The translations under genes were made by a program, and so were the position numbers. A DNA stretch of 64,000 nt, from assembly GCA_026636295.1 (NCBI GenBank), contig CP089460.1:1-64000 (forward strand), written 5' to 3'. Shown here one piece after another: positions 1-10,617 of the stretch. This DNA comes from Medakamo hakoo (Eukaryota; Chlorophyta; Trebouxiophyceae; Coccomyxaceae). The notes beneath the pieces are model-generated. The model was not told the DNA's origin, ran no database searches, and worked only from the letters and a program-made list of their open reading frames with translations. Each line of letters starts with the position of its first letter. Position 1 is the stretch's first letter.

Positions 1-106
1 CTAACCCTAACCCTAACCCTAACCCTAACCCTAACCCTAACCCTAACCCTAACCCTAACCCTAACCCTAACCCTAACCCTAACCCTAACCCTAACCCTAA
101 CCCTAA
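1..106. repeat. Telomere repeat array (CCCTAA)n
   Basis: Almost 18 perfect copies of CCCTAA on the plus strand start at base 1 and break down at 107. The G-rich TTAGGG strand therefore runs outward, so base 1 is a chromosome left end. The repeat is the human-type unit, not the TTTAGGG unit common in plants and many green algae. No degenerate telomere variants follow; the sequence passes straight into unique GC-rich DNA. Confidence 0.97.
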
Positions 107-545
107 ACCTCTAAACTCCCCTACTATGCGTGTCTGGCGGGGCGCCGGCGTGCAATCGGCGCCCCGCCCCCGCTCCTGGAGGTAGGGCGGCGTGTGGCCA
201 AGCTATGGAACGCGTCCAGCGGGCGCGGTGCGCGGCGTGCGGGGCGTCAGTTGCGCGGGCGCGGGCGCGCTCTGGGCCGGCTGGCAAAAATGCACGCGCG
301 GGTTCGATGCACGTTTTTAAAAGGGGCGGCCAGCCCCCCAAACAGGCGACGGACCAACAAGCCCACCCCACTGAGGCCTGGCGCAAGGACGGCTCTCTGT
401 AGCTGTGTGCGCGCAGTGCCGTAAGTCGGCCTGGCGGCGGCGCCGCGGCCCGCCGCGCGCGGGCAGTGCCTCATCGCCCCGGGGGCGCGCGCGCGCGCAC
501 CATTTTTTTTTTCTGGCCGCGGCCACCATAAAATTTTCAAGCAAA

Positions 546-787
546 CCCGTTTTGGACCCGACCGGGGCCTGCTCCATGTGCTTTGATATTCAAGCATGTG
601 CGGCCTGTGAGTTGAGCATGCCTGGTTGGGCGGCGGTGCTCAATTGCAGCAAGGCGCGCGTCGACCTATGCGGGTCGCCGACCCGCGTAGGTTTTGTCGG
701 CACACCCGACACCCCAACCCACACCAGTCCCGTTTTCGGCTCGACCATGGCGCGGCGGACGTGTTTTGCTCTTCAGGCATGTGCGGC
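546..787. repeat. Diverged 59-bp direct repeat pair
   Basis: Bases 546-604 and 729-787 align over 59 positions without gaps. By eye 43 of 59 bases match (about 73 percent), including an 8-base block at the start and an 11-base block at the end. The copies are 183 bp apart and lie in the subtelomere. They look like an old local duplication. Confidence 0.6.
664..692. repeat. Near-perfect inverted repeat (hairpin)
   Basis: Two 14-nt arms, 664-677 and 679-692, are reverse complements except for one position that would be a G-U pair in RNA. They are separated by one base. It lies between the two copies of the diverged direct repeat. Function unknown. Confidence 0.65.
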
Positions 788-2831
788 ACATTGCCTGCCT
801 CTGCCCGCATGCGGCCGCGGGCGGGGCGCAAAGTGAAGGACTTTGCGCGCGGAAATTTCCACTTGGCAGCCAGTCACAGTGACGAGACCGTTTTCCGCGC
901 CGCGGCACCCAGCCGCATTTCGACCGTGCAGGCTCGCAGATGAAGCACTCAACAAGACCTGCGAGGTTGTCGGCGGCGTGTGCCGGCCGGCAAGGCGGTC
1001 GGGCGCGAGGGCGACGGTTTGCGCTTCACGTTGAATGACGGGTCGCCCACTGGCGACCGCCATGTCTTCTCTTTCTTATTTTTTCGTCTCTGCATTGTTT
1101 TCTTTGTGGCGTTTAGTTTAGTTTGTAAACGTTTTTCACCGGCGCTTGTCCCACACTGCCGACCTCTTCTCCTGGCACACCCGCCTGCCGGCCCCCGCCC
1201 CCTCCTGACCAGGCGAGAAAAAGAAGAAAACGCGCGTGCGCGCGCGCGTGCCGCACCGCCGCTCACAGCAAGTTTTCTGCAATTTTTTTTCAATGCAACG
1301 TTGAGCGCGGCGGGTGCAGCATGATGTAGCGCGGTGCGGAAGTAAGGTGGTGGAGAGAAAGAGAGAGAGAAAAAAAAAAGGATGACACTAGTGGTCGACT
1401 GGGTCAGTCGACGCTGGCTTGCATCGCGCACATTCCAAAATACTCGACCGCCCCCGGCGCGCCTGAAAACCGCGCCTTGCCTTAGACTCGCCCTCCCTCT
1501 ATTTATCAGCGGTGGCGGTTTGGGGCGGCGCGGCCTGTTGGGGATGGAGGCGGACGGGGACGCCAAGAGCATGGGCCAAACGGGCACCGCCCACCCATCC
1601 TCACACCTCACCCACGCCGGTGTCAGTGTGTGAGCGACGAGGTTTAAAGGAGGGCGTGGGTTTCGGAAAAAAAAAGGCGGTGGCCTCCAATACCCGCCCC
1701 ATCCCCGCCAAAGGAAGAAAAAAAACAATGCTGCTGCTGCATCTACTTTCATTCATTGCACTCCCCACGCTTGCCCACTCCCCCCCCCCTACCCCAGCCG
1801 CACCCCGCCCGCGGCCAAGCCTTCCATCAACGCCCGCGCCCGGCCGTGGTGGCGCTGGCCTGACCGGCGCACCCAAGTCAGTTCAGTCACGCCCGCGGCG
1901 GCCAGGCGGGCGGCCAGGCGGTCGCCGACCAGGCGGTGGTGCTGACGTGTTGTTGGGTGGGTTGGTGGGTGGTGGGTGTCAGTGTTGGAGGTTGTTGGCC
2001 CGGGCGGGGCCTGCATGTGCGCGGGCGCAAGGGCCTCGGTGGACACGCCCGCGCCATGAGTGATGGGAGCGAGCGCGGACGGGCTGTTCGCTTTCGCCCA
2101 GCGACGGCATGGCGTGGCGTGGACAGACGCCAGAGTCCGTCCAGCCCACTGTTGACAGCGTGGGCGCGGGGTGGGCGTGCGTGCACCGCCTCGCCGCCTC
2201 GACCGTGCTTCTTGGCGGAGAGAGGTTTCGCCACATGGCGGCCATGCAGCCGGGCCTTGTGTGAGAGAGGTTGGCGAGCACGGCCCGCCCGGCCAGGCGC
2301 TCTACACGGCTAGGCATGGACGTCGGGTCCTTTCAAATTTAAAGGCGTGGTGCGGGCCAGCGTGTGCGCCACCGCGCCACCAAACACCGCCCCCCAAGGA
2401 CTGGGGCGAGGGGTTTTGGTCCGCGCGTGCACGCCCGCCCCGCCGAAAAAAAACGATCGGCGCGGGAAAAAAAAAGCCGTGCGCGGCGGCCGCCCCTTCC
2501 AAACACCGTCCCACCACCCTCACCTCTACTGTGGCCGACGACACGCCCACAGAGGGCGAGGACGACGCCACACCAGCCGCCGCCTCAGCACCGCCTGCCT
2601 TCTCCGCAGTGCTGGCCGACGCAACGACAACGCCGTCGCTCGCCCGCGTCACGGCCGCGGCAGCGTGCTTGTTGCTCGTCGTCAGCCGCAGCAGGAAGCG
2701 GGTGGTGGCAGACGCGAGCGGCGTGGACGGGTGCATGGTCAGCAGGGTAAAAGGAGAGGCCGCAAACCAAAACAAATAACGCACGACTGACACGATAGAG
2801 ACCGCCCATTCGCACACAAGGAAAGACGGAC

Positions 2832-4593
2832 ATGGCCGCCCCACCCGGCGCCGCCTTCCAATGCCAGCCATGCCCACCCGGCATTGAGCTCCGGTCGGAC
2901 ACGTTTACGCTGCCGGTGAGGCAGGGCGGTTTGGTGGGACGCTTGCCATCATTGCAAAGACGGGGGTCTGGCGTCGGAGCGTCGGACCCACCCGCCCGCC
3001 CGCCGCCGCCCATCCACTCTCCAACAACCACGCCCCTGGCGACGGGTCGCGGCATCTGCAGCGCACCCCTGGTCAGGCGGCGCCCGACCACCGCCACCCC
3101 CTTTTGGGCCATCCCCCATTCCATCCGCTCCGTCGCGGTGCCTGGGGACGGGCGCCGTCCAACCCGCCCGCCCGCCCCAACCCCCCAACCCCCCACCCCC
3201 CCCCAAAAAAAAAAAACACACAGACTCCCGCCATGCGCCACGCCATGGCCACCGCCACCGTCGGCGACGACGTGTGGGGCGAAGACCCGACGGTGGCGGC
3301 CTTGGAAGCCGCGGCGGCCGCGCGCACGGGCAAGGCGGCGGCGGTGTGGGTGCCGACCGGGACGATGGGCAACGCGGCCGCGGTGCTGGCCCTGGCCGCC
3401 CCCGCCAAAGCGGCTGGCGGTGGCGTGGAAGTGCTGGTGGGCGACCAAGCCCACATTTACCAGGTGCGGAGAGAGAGGGAGAGAGAGGGAGGGAGAGGGA
3501 GGGACGGGGCGCCGCTTCCACCCACCCCTACCACCACCCCACCACCACCCCACTCACCACCACCCCCCTCAACCTGAACCGCCACAGTACGAGCAGGGCG
3601 GCCTCGCCGCCCTGGGCGGCCTGGCCTTCAACGTCGTCCCCACCCAGCCCGACGGCACGCTGTCTTTGGCCGACCTGCAGGCCCGCCTGCGGCCGTCTGC
3701 GCCTGGCGACGGCCACGCCGCCCTGACGGCTGTCCTGTGCCTGGAGTCCACGCACAACCGGTGCGGGGGGGCCGTGCTGTCGCTGGAGTACTTGGATGCG
3801 GTCAAGGCGTGGGCGGATGGCGTCGGCCTGCCCATTCACCTGGACGGCGCCCGGCTGTTCAATGCGGCCGCTGCCTTGGGGTGAGTCGTGCTGCTGTGAG
3901 TGGGAATGTGCGGGGATGTGCGGGGTGCTGCAGGGCGCACACCGCCGGGCAGGTCCAGCGCGCGCGGGGCAGGTCCTCCTCTCCAACACTGACACGCACA
4001 CACACTCGCACACGCACACACGCAGCGTCCCGGCCGCCGCCATCGCCGCCCGCGTCACGACCCTCACCTTTTGCCTGTCCAAGGGCGCGGGCGCGCCCGC
4101 CGGGTCGGTCGTGTGTGGCCCGCCTGACGCCATCGCCCGCGCCCGGCGGTGGCGCAAAATGCTGGGCGGCGGGCTGCGGCAGGCCGGCGTCCTGGCGGCC
4201 GCCGGCCTGGTGGCGTTGCAAGACGCGGTCGACCTCGCGCACGCCGACGCGCGGCGGGCGGCCCGCCTGGCGGCCGGCCTGGCCTCCATCCCGGGCATTG
4301 TCGTCGACAACCACCCGCCCCAGTCCAACATCGTCATCTTTGGCCTGGGCGGCGGCGGCGGCGGCGGGGGCGGCGGCGGCGGGGTCGCGCCAGGCGACGC
4401 CGCCGGCCCCGCCGCGCCCGCCGGCGGCCGCCTGAGCCACGAGCGCCTGGTCGAACAACTCGCGACCCTGCACAGCGTCCGCGTCGCCCCGTTTCGGGGC
4501 CGCATCCGGGCGGTGACGTCCCGTGAGGTGGATGATGGCGGCGTGGAGGCGGCGGTCGACGCGGTGCGGGCAGTGGTGGTGGGAATGATGTGA
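2832..4593 (+). CDS. Low-specificity L-threonine aldolase
   Basis: PLP enzyme that splits L-threonine (or allo-threonine) into glycine and acetaldehyde. Four exons: 2832-2915, 3224-3463, 3588-3880 and 4026-4593, joined in phase, giving about 394 residues. The family N-terminal motif LRSDTFTLP ends exon 1, and GDDVWGEDPTV of the fold follows in exon 2. The PLP lysine is in LSKGAGAPAGS near residue 224. A glycine run of about 12 residues (bases 4349-4383) interrupts the C-terminal domain and looks like a lineage-specific low-complexity insert. The start is the first ATG in exon 1, and no targeting peptide is apparent, so a cytosolic site is likely. It is the gene nearest the telomere. Low-specificity (GLY1) type is inferred from the motif spelling. 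Confidence 0.9.
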
Positions 4594-5411
4594 ATGTAGT
4601 AGCAGCAGCAAAAAGCCACGGGCAGAAGCCGAGGGAGGTCACAGAGTCGCCATCCTCAGGTGAGCGCCAATGGGGGGTGGGGGTGGGTGCCTTGCCTCCG
4701 CCAGCCCGCCACCCCCCACGCCCCCCACCCGCGCCCATGCCAACCGCCCAGGTTGGGCCTGGAGCGTGTCAGGCTGTGTCTGGGTTGGAAAGCGTGGGCC
4801 CGACGCCCGCCCGCCCGGGCGGGGAGGCCACACACACACACAGCCCGCGACACGCGCGCGGGGGGCTACCCACAAGGCCGCGGAGCTGGCCAGAACGTGG
4901 CCTGGTCTTTTGGCGGGGGCTGAGTGCGCGCGTGTTGTGGTCGCGGCCGGCCGCGCGCGCGTGCCCTCCCTCGCGTGTAGGGACTGTCCATGAGCACTGT
5001 GTGTGACAGGGCGAAGAGGGCCTGCATGGGGCGGGGGGGAAGCCGGAGCGGGCGATCCCCCCGTGCGCCCGCTCCTTTTCATCGCAGCACGCATGCATCC
5101 ATGCCTCTCTCTGCTGCCAACGACGGCGGACAACGGGCAGGGCCGCCCCCGTCCCGCGCCGCCAGCGCTTGGATCATTGAAAGCACTGCGAGGATACGGC
5201 CCAGGCGCGGCTGCTGGCCCAGGCGTGCGGCACGCACGCTGCCCCGCCTCCGCCTCCCCCATCGACGCGCCGCCAGCGCGCCCCCCGACCCCCTCACCGC
5301 CCGTCCGTCCCCACCCATGCCACCCCACACACACGCACACACACACACACACACAGGAAAAACCGTTGCACCACCACCACCACCACCACCACCACCCCAA
5401 AAAAAAACAAT
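4594..5411. other. Intergenic region upstream of the lectin gene
   Basis: Gene-free DNA holding short (CA)n tracts near 4832 and a large compound microsatellite just before the next gene. The sequence acacag at about 5351-5356 has the form of a splice acceptor, so a 5' UTR intron of the downstream gene may end there. I see no coding signal. Confidence 0.5.
5325..5396. repeat. Compound microsatellite (CA)n then (CCA)n
   Basis: A CA tract of about 30 bases, broken by one CG, ends near 5356. After a 12-base spacer about nine CCA units run to 5396. It sits 15-90 bases before the lectin gene start codon, so it lies in the promoter or 5' UTR. Confidence 0.8.
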
Positions 5412-6377
5412 ATGACGGGCTGGGCCGACAACGCTCCCGCCGGCCCCACCGCGCTGGGGTCGGGCGAGTCCCTGCTGCCCGGCCAGTTCCTGTCGTCGCC
5501 GGGCGACGCGGCGCGCCTGGTCGTCGCCGAGGACGGCACGCTGGCCATCTGGAAAAAGGGCGAGAAGAAGCCGGCGACCGTCCTGCACAAGAAGAAAAAC
5601 GGGTCCATGCTGACCATGCAGGACGACTCCAACGCCGTGCTGTACGAGGCCAACGGCAAGCCCGCCGGCTGGGCGTCCGCGTCCAACGGCAAGGGCGCCG
5701 GCGGCGTCCTGTCCCTGACGGACGACGGCGTCCTGCGCGTCACGTCCGGCGAGGGCGCGGTCATCTACGCGTCCGACGGCAAGGGCGCGGCCGTGCCGGC
5801 CAAGCCGCAGGCCGGGCCGGCCACGGTCGAGGCGGGCGACGGCACGGTCGAGGCCGCGTCGATCGTCGAAGCGCCGCCGGCCGAGGCCAAGCCGCTGGCC
5901 GCGACCAACCCGGAAGCCGCGGGCGCGCCCGTCGAGATTTTCGTGGAAAAGAAGGACGCGTGGGAGCAGGACGGCAAGTGGCTGTACAAGATTGAGGTGC
6001 GTGGTCAGCCCGACTGATGACAGGCGGGGCGGGGCGGGGCGGGCGGCGGTGCTCCATCCCACATCATCCTCAACCCTCCCCGCGCCCCCGCCCGCACCCC
6101 ACCCAACCCAACCCCACACCCCACACAGGTCTACGTCCGCAACACGGGCGAGCACAACATCACGACCCTGGACATGGCCGTCCCCCAGGAGGGCATCACC
6201 TACCAGTCGTGGGGGTCGCACGACCGCGGCGACGGCGACGGCCGCCGCCTGTTCCAGCTGCCGGAGAACGTCCTGTCCAACGGCGGCATCCGCGCGAATG
6301 AAACGTACAACTTTGGCGGCGTCTTCTCGGAGGAGAAGCCCGGCTTCCAGCTGGTGGCCTGGGAGGCGCCGTCGTGA
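5412..6377 (+). CDS. B-lectin domain protein with CBM49-like C-terminus
   Basis: Predicted sugar-binding protein of about 277 residues. Exons are 5412-5996 and 6129-6377, joined in phase 0. Residues about 15-120 form repeated strands typical of the bulb-type mannose lectin fold: a GESLLPGQFL opening, then repeated units such as LTMQDDSNAVLYEANGK and LSLTDDGVLRV. The C-terminal 100 residues, from EIFVEKKDAWEQDGKWLYK across the splice junction, have the beta-rich pattern of the carbohydrate-binding module found at the end of plant cellulases (CBM49-like). A 50-residue Ala/Glu-rich linker joins the two. The protein opens MTGWADN without a signal peptide, so it would act inside the cell. The lectin assignment is fairly firm; the CBM49 assignment is tentative. 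Confidence 0.72.
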
Positions 6378-7067
6378 GAAGGGTTTTGTGTGGGAGGGCG
6401 GGGCGTGGGTGTGCGGGCCTGCCTGCCCACCCCCACGCGCCTGCGCACGTGCGTGCAGCGGTCTGCACGTCCGCTTCCCTGGGCCGGCGGCGGGCCACGC
6501 GTCTGGGCCCGGCTCCCTCCACCCCACCCCGCTGAAGCTCCACGGCCCGGCCTCGCTCGCGTGCGGGCCGTTCCCCGGCTGCAATGCTCGCAACCCGCAA
6601 CCGCCTCTCCTGCTGGGGGAGGGCGCGCGCGCGCACGCGCGGCGGCGGCAGCGAGGGTTGGGGCTGCCCGAAACAAAAAAACAACACCACGCACAGCCTT
6701 TTCACATAACAAAAATCCACTCTGGCCAGCCCTTTGCGGTCCTAGGCGAGTGGCGTTCCCTCGTGTGCCCTCCCCCCCGACACCGCCGGCTGTGCTGGCG
6801 GTCAGGTGGGCGGGTGCGGGAGCGTGGGAGTTTTTTTCTTCCGAGTGCGTGAGTGTAACAAAGAGGCACGGACAAAGTAAAAGGCCACCCACCCGCCAAT
6901 GAAATACTGACCACATGCGTAGGCGCGCGTGCGTGACGGTCTGGTAACTGGTCGACAAGCCGCTCGCACGTGCGTCCCCTTCTTAACTGCTGTGATGTCC
7001 ATCCAGGTCGGTGTTTTGGCCAGCGCACTCACTCCCCCCAAAAAAGCGGACGCCCACACAAAAAATA
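6378..7067. other. Intergenic region, no gene seen
   Basis: About 690 bases between two plus-strand genes. Frames are short and of shadow type. A few A- and T-runs occur around 6675-6710 and 6832-6840. The stretch just before the RPAP1 start is A-rich (near 7039-7066). Presumably it holds the 3' end of the lectin gene and the RPAP1 promoter. Confidence 0.5.
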
Positions 7068-10000
7068 ATGCGGCTCCGCGACGCCCTGGCCGCGTCGTCG
7101 GAAGCCGAGCTCCTGGCTCGACAAGAAGAGTGGGTCAACCGCGCGGGCGAGGCCGTGCCGGCCGCGGCTGTGCGCGTCGCACCGCGCACGGCCGATGCCT
7201 CGCCGGTGAGCATTGGCACGGCCGCGCCTGTCCCACCGCCGCCGCCCACCCACGCCTGCACGGCGGCCTGTGACCACGGGGATGTGGACCACGAGCACGG
7301 AACGCCAGGCGGCCCGTCGGCCGTCCTGGGCGCGGTGCGCGAACGCGACGTCAGCGGCGCCGCGGCGCGTGCCCAGCGACCCAGCGCTGCTGGACCGTCG
7401 CCGCCGCCGTCGTCGTCGTCGACGCCGGCCTTCCCGCAGGCCACCCACCGCCGCCTGTCCAAGGTAAACGCAGAACGGCCGACCGTGTGTCGCGTGTGTG
7501 TTTGTGTGCGTGTGCTGGCAGGGTGGGAGGCCTGGCATTGTGTGCTCACCCCCGCACCACCCCACCCCCACCCGCTCAGTTTGCTCTCGCCCGCCGCGCG
7601 GCCGCCGCTCCCACCGCCGCTCCCGCCGCCGCCGCCGGCGCGCCGCCGCCCCCGTCCGACCCGGTCCTGGCCGCCATGTCGCCCGCCGAAATCAGTGCGG
7701 CCCAAGCCGAGGTCCGGGAACGGTTGTCCGCCTCTGCGATCGAGTTTTTGCGGCGCCGGGGAGCTGCCAAGGCGGGCGGCGGCGCGCTCCGCCCACCGCC
7801 GCCGCCGCCCCCACCCCCTCCTCCACCGCCATCGGCCCAAGGCCTGTGGCAGGGCCAGGACCGGGCGGCGCCAGCCACGCCATCCTCCCTGGCCGCCCGC
7901 ATCCGGTGGAGCCTGGACGGCGAGCCGGCGTCGCTCGCCCCGCCACGCTCGCCGACCGGCCCGTCCGCAGCGGCCACCTCCCTGCAGCGCGACCCGCTGC
8001 GGGTCGGCGACGCGGCGCGGCACGGCTACACGCTGACCGAGGCGGCGACGCTGGCACGGTCGGCCGTCCCGGCGCAACGCGCGGCCGCGGCAGGCCTGAT
8101 GGGCGCCGTGTGCCGTGCGGTCGCCGACGCCGCGGCCGCCTCGCCCGACGGCGGCGGCGCGCTGGAACTGGCGGACGACACCGACGCGCCCGCCTCCATT
8201 CCCTGGGCCGCCGTCGCGTCGCACGCGTACGCCACCACCATCATCCCGCTGCGCATCCTGCTGGACGACGCCGCGCCGTCCGTCGTCGCTGCGGCCGCCG
8301 AGGCCCTGGCCGCGGCACTCCTGCCACCGCCCTCTGAAGCGCCCGCCTGGGCCGCCGCTGCAACAGCCCGCCTCACCGCCACGCCCACCCCGGCCCGGTG
8401 CTGGGCGGAACGACGCCACAGCGTGGGCGCGTGGGTGAGGCGGCCCGTCACGCCCGCCATCCCCTCGGAAGACGAGCCGGAGCCCGAAACCGTGCCCGCC
8501 GCCGCGGCCGCCGACCCGCTGTCCGGCCTGGTCCAGGCCGACGTGCTGGCGAGGGCCGCCCACCTCCTGCCCACGACGCCGGCGGTGCTGGCCATCGTTG
8601 AAGCCGCGGCCCGCGCCGGCGGCGCGGCCGCGGCCGCCGTCCTCACCACGCCCGGCCTCGCCGACGGCCTGGTCCGCGCGGCGCGGGATGTGGGGCACGG
8701 CCGCGCGACGGCGACCGCGGTGTCTGCCCTGCGGTGTGTGGGCTTGCTGGCCCAAGCCGCCCCCGCCGCATCCGCCCGCATTCTCACCGCGGCGGGCGCG
8801 CCGGCCGCCATCGGTGCCGCTGCCCTGGCCGGCGTACAGGGCGCGGGTGGCGACGCGGCCCTCACGACCGAAGCCCTGCGCGCGTGGCGGGCGTGCGCGG
8901 CCGCCGGCATCCACGTCCTGTCGCTGGACGACGCGTTCCCGGCGCTGGGCCCGCTGCTGCTGACGGACGTGGGGGCGCAGACGCCGGCGGCAGTGGCGAC
9001 TGCCGCTGCCGAAGCGCTGCGCCTGGCGGCCGCGCTGGTGGACGCGGCGGCGGCGGGCGGGCAGCGTGCTGCCGTCTCGCCCGCCGCGGCCGCGACCATC
9101 GCGGCCGACGTCGTCAAGCTGGCCGACGCGGCCGCTGCGGTGGCGTCGGGCAACGCGGCTCGCATCAGCCACGCCGCGGCCGTCGCCGACCTCGTCGCGG
9201 CGTGCACGTCCGCCCGGCTGCCGGGCGCGCCGGCCATGCCACGCCTCGCCTGCTTGGACGCGTGCCTGCGGTGCGCCGCGTCGGCCGCCGCCCCGCCGCC
9301 GCTCGCCACGGCCTGCTGCGAGCTGGTGGCCGCGCACCTGAGGGTGGCGGGTGGTGGTGACACCACGCTGGCCGCCGCCATCATCGCCGCCCTCGGACCA
9401 GGCGTCGCCGCCGACGCGGCCGAGGCGGTGACCGCGTGGACGCCCGCGGCCGCGGCGCGCGCGGCCGCGGCCCGCCCGGCCCTGGCCCTCGTCACCGCGT
9501 CCGCCGTCGCCACAGGCGCTGCCTCCGCGGCCGCCGCCGCCTTCCGGCGGGCGCCCCCGGGTGACGAAACGTTGGCCCTCCACGCCCTGGGCGCCGCGCT
9601 GGCGCCGCCCGCGCTGGAAAAGCTGAGCGCCGCCGCCGCCGCTGCCATCGCCGCCCTGCCACCAACCTCCGCGCTCGCCGCCGCGGCGGCCGGTAAAAAC
9701 GGGCGGTGGGCCGACCCGCCACCCCCACCACCTGCGTCGACCATCTCGGCCCCCCTGCGCAACGGGTACGCTGCCGCGTGGCTGGGCCTCGTGCCGGAGG
9801 ACGGCGGGAGGGGTGGACGCGGCGGCACTGCCCCGCCTCTGGCCTCTTCCTCCTCCCTACTCACGCCGCCGCCGCCGCCGTCGCCTGTTTTAGCCGACCC
9901 TGCGGGCTCGCGCCTGCCTCCACCGCCGGCCTGGCCGATTCTGGATTTCGGCGGAACCGGCGGTCCCCAACCGCCCCGTCCACCGGCCGGCGACGACGGC

Positions 10001-10537
10001 GCGGCCGCGGGCGCGGCGACCGCGCTGCACCTGTGGCTGGGCATGGTCGCGACGGCCGACCCGCCTGTGCCGCCCTCCACCCTCCTGCCATCCACGCTCG
10101 ACGCCCTGTTTGGCGAGGCGGAACCGTGGCGGGATGGGCGCGGCCGGTGGGCGGCCGCTGCGTTGCTGGAGCGGGCGGTCGCGGATGCGGCCACCCTCCC
10201 ATCTGCCCTCGCCGCCGTCACGCCGGGCGACGCGCACCGGTGGGCGGCCGCCTTTGCGTCCGAATCGTTTGGGGATGGCCTGCTGGCAGCTGCGGTCAGC
10301 ATTTTACTGGCGACGGCCGCCCCGCCAACCGTGCAAGTCGCGGCCCTGGCCGCGCTGGACGAGGGCGACGCGCTGCACCTGCTGCCGCCCGCTGCGTCCG
10401 CCCTGGGCGGGGCGGGTGCGTATGGCGGTGCCCGCCCCGCTGAGTTCAGCCAGCGCCTGCGGGAGATACGGTCCACCGGCCGCCTGGACCGGGCAGTGGC
10501 GGCGGGCTCGTTGGTGGGCGGGCTGGAAGGCGCGTGA
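7068..10537 (+). CDS. RPAP1: RPAP1/MINIYO-like RNA polymerase II-associated protein
   Basis: Large scaffold that in other eukaryotes binds RNA polymerase II and helps its assembly, nuclear import and Mediator contact. In plants the orthologue MINIYO controls onset of cell differentiation. Exons are 7068-7463 and 7580-10537, joined in phase 0, about 1117 residues. The RPAP1 N-terminal motif MSPAEISAAQAEVRERLSAS followed by FLRRRG lies near residue 164. The C-terminal family motif HGYTLTEAATLARSAVPAQR is near residue 279. The rest is a long alanine-rich helical repeat region. A 13-proline run separates the two conserved parts. An in-frame ATG at 7011 would add 19 residues; I prefer 7068 because it follows an A-rich leader. 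It converges on the helicase gene with only 80 bp between stop codons. Confidence 0.82.
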
Positions 10538-10617
10538 GGGGGTGGGTTGGTGGTGTGGGTCGGGCGTGGACCATGGCCCATCCGTTTTTTTGTCAGAGAA
10601 AAAAAATTTACAGTGTT

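Larger units (their letters stand above)
107..2831. other. Gene-free subtelomeric region
   Basis: About 2.7 kb between the telomere array and the first gene. Reading frames here are short, overlap on all strands and match nothing I recognise. The stretch holds homopolymer T and A runs (for example 504-513), lower-GC islands near 1060-1135, a diverged 59-bp direct repeat and a near-perfect inverted repeat. I see no tRNA, rRNA or transposon signature. It could carry a noncoding transcript, but nothing in the sequence shows one. Confidence 0.6.

Noticed and set aside
280-330. tRNA-like T-loop GGTTCGATGC near 300
   Set aside because: No acceptor stem, anticodon arm or D-arm can be folded around it, and the flanks are a short direct repeat ATGCACG.
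2302-2877. 191-codon minus-strand frame at the subtelomere edge
   Set aside because: It overlaps the first exon of threonine aldolase on the other strand, has no recognisable domain and no splice or leader support.
5325-5396. Microsatellite cluster considered as a CRISPR-like or origin repeat
   Set aside because: Units are 2-3 bp without spacers; it is a simple sequence repeat.
6983-10581. Two minus-strand open frames of more than 850 codons opposite RPAP1
   Set aside because: Shadow frames of the RPAP1 exons. No family motif, and composition is Ala/Arg/Gly noise.
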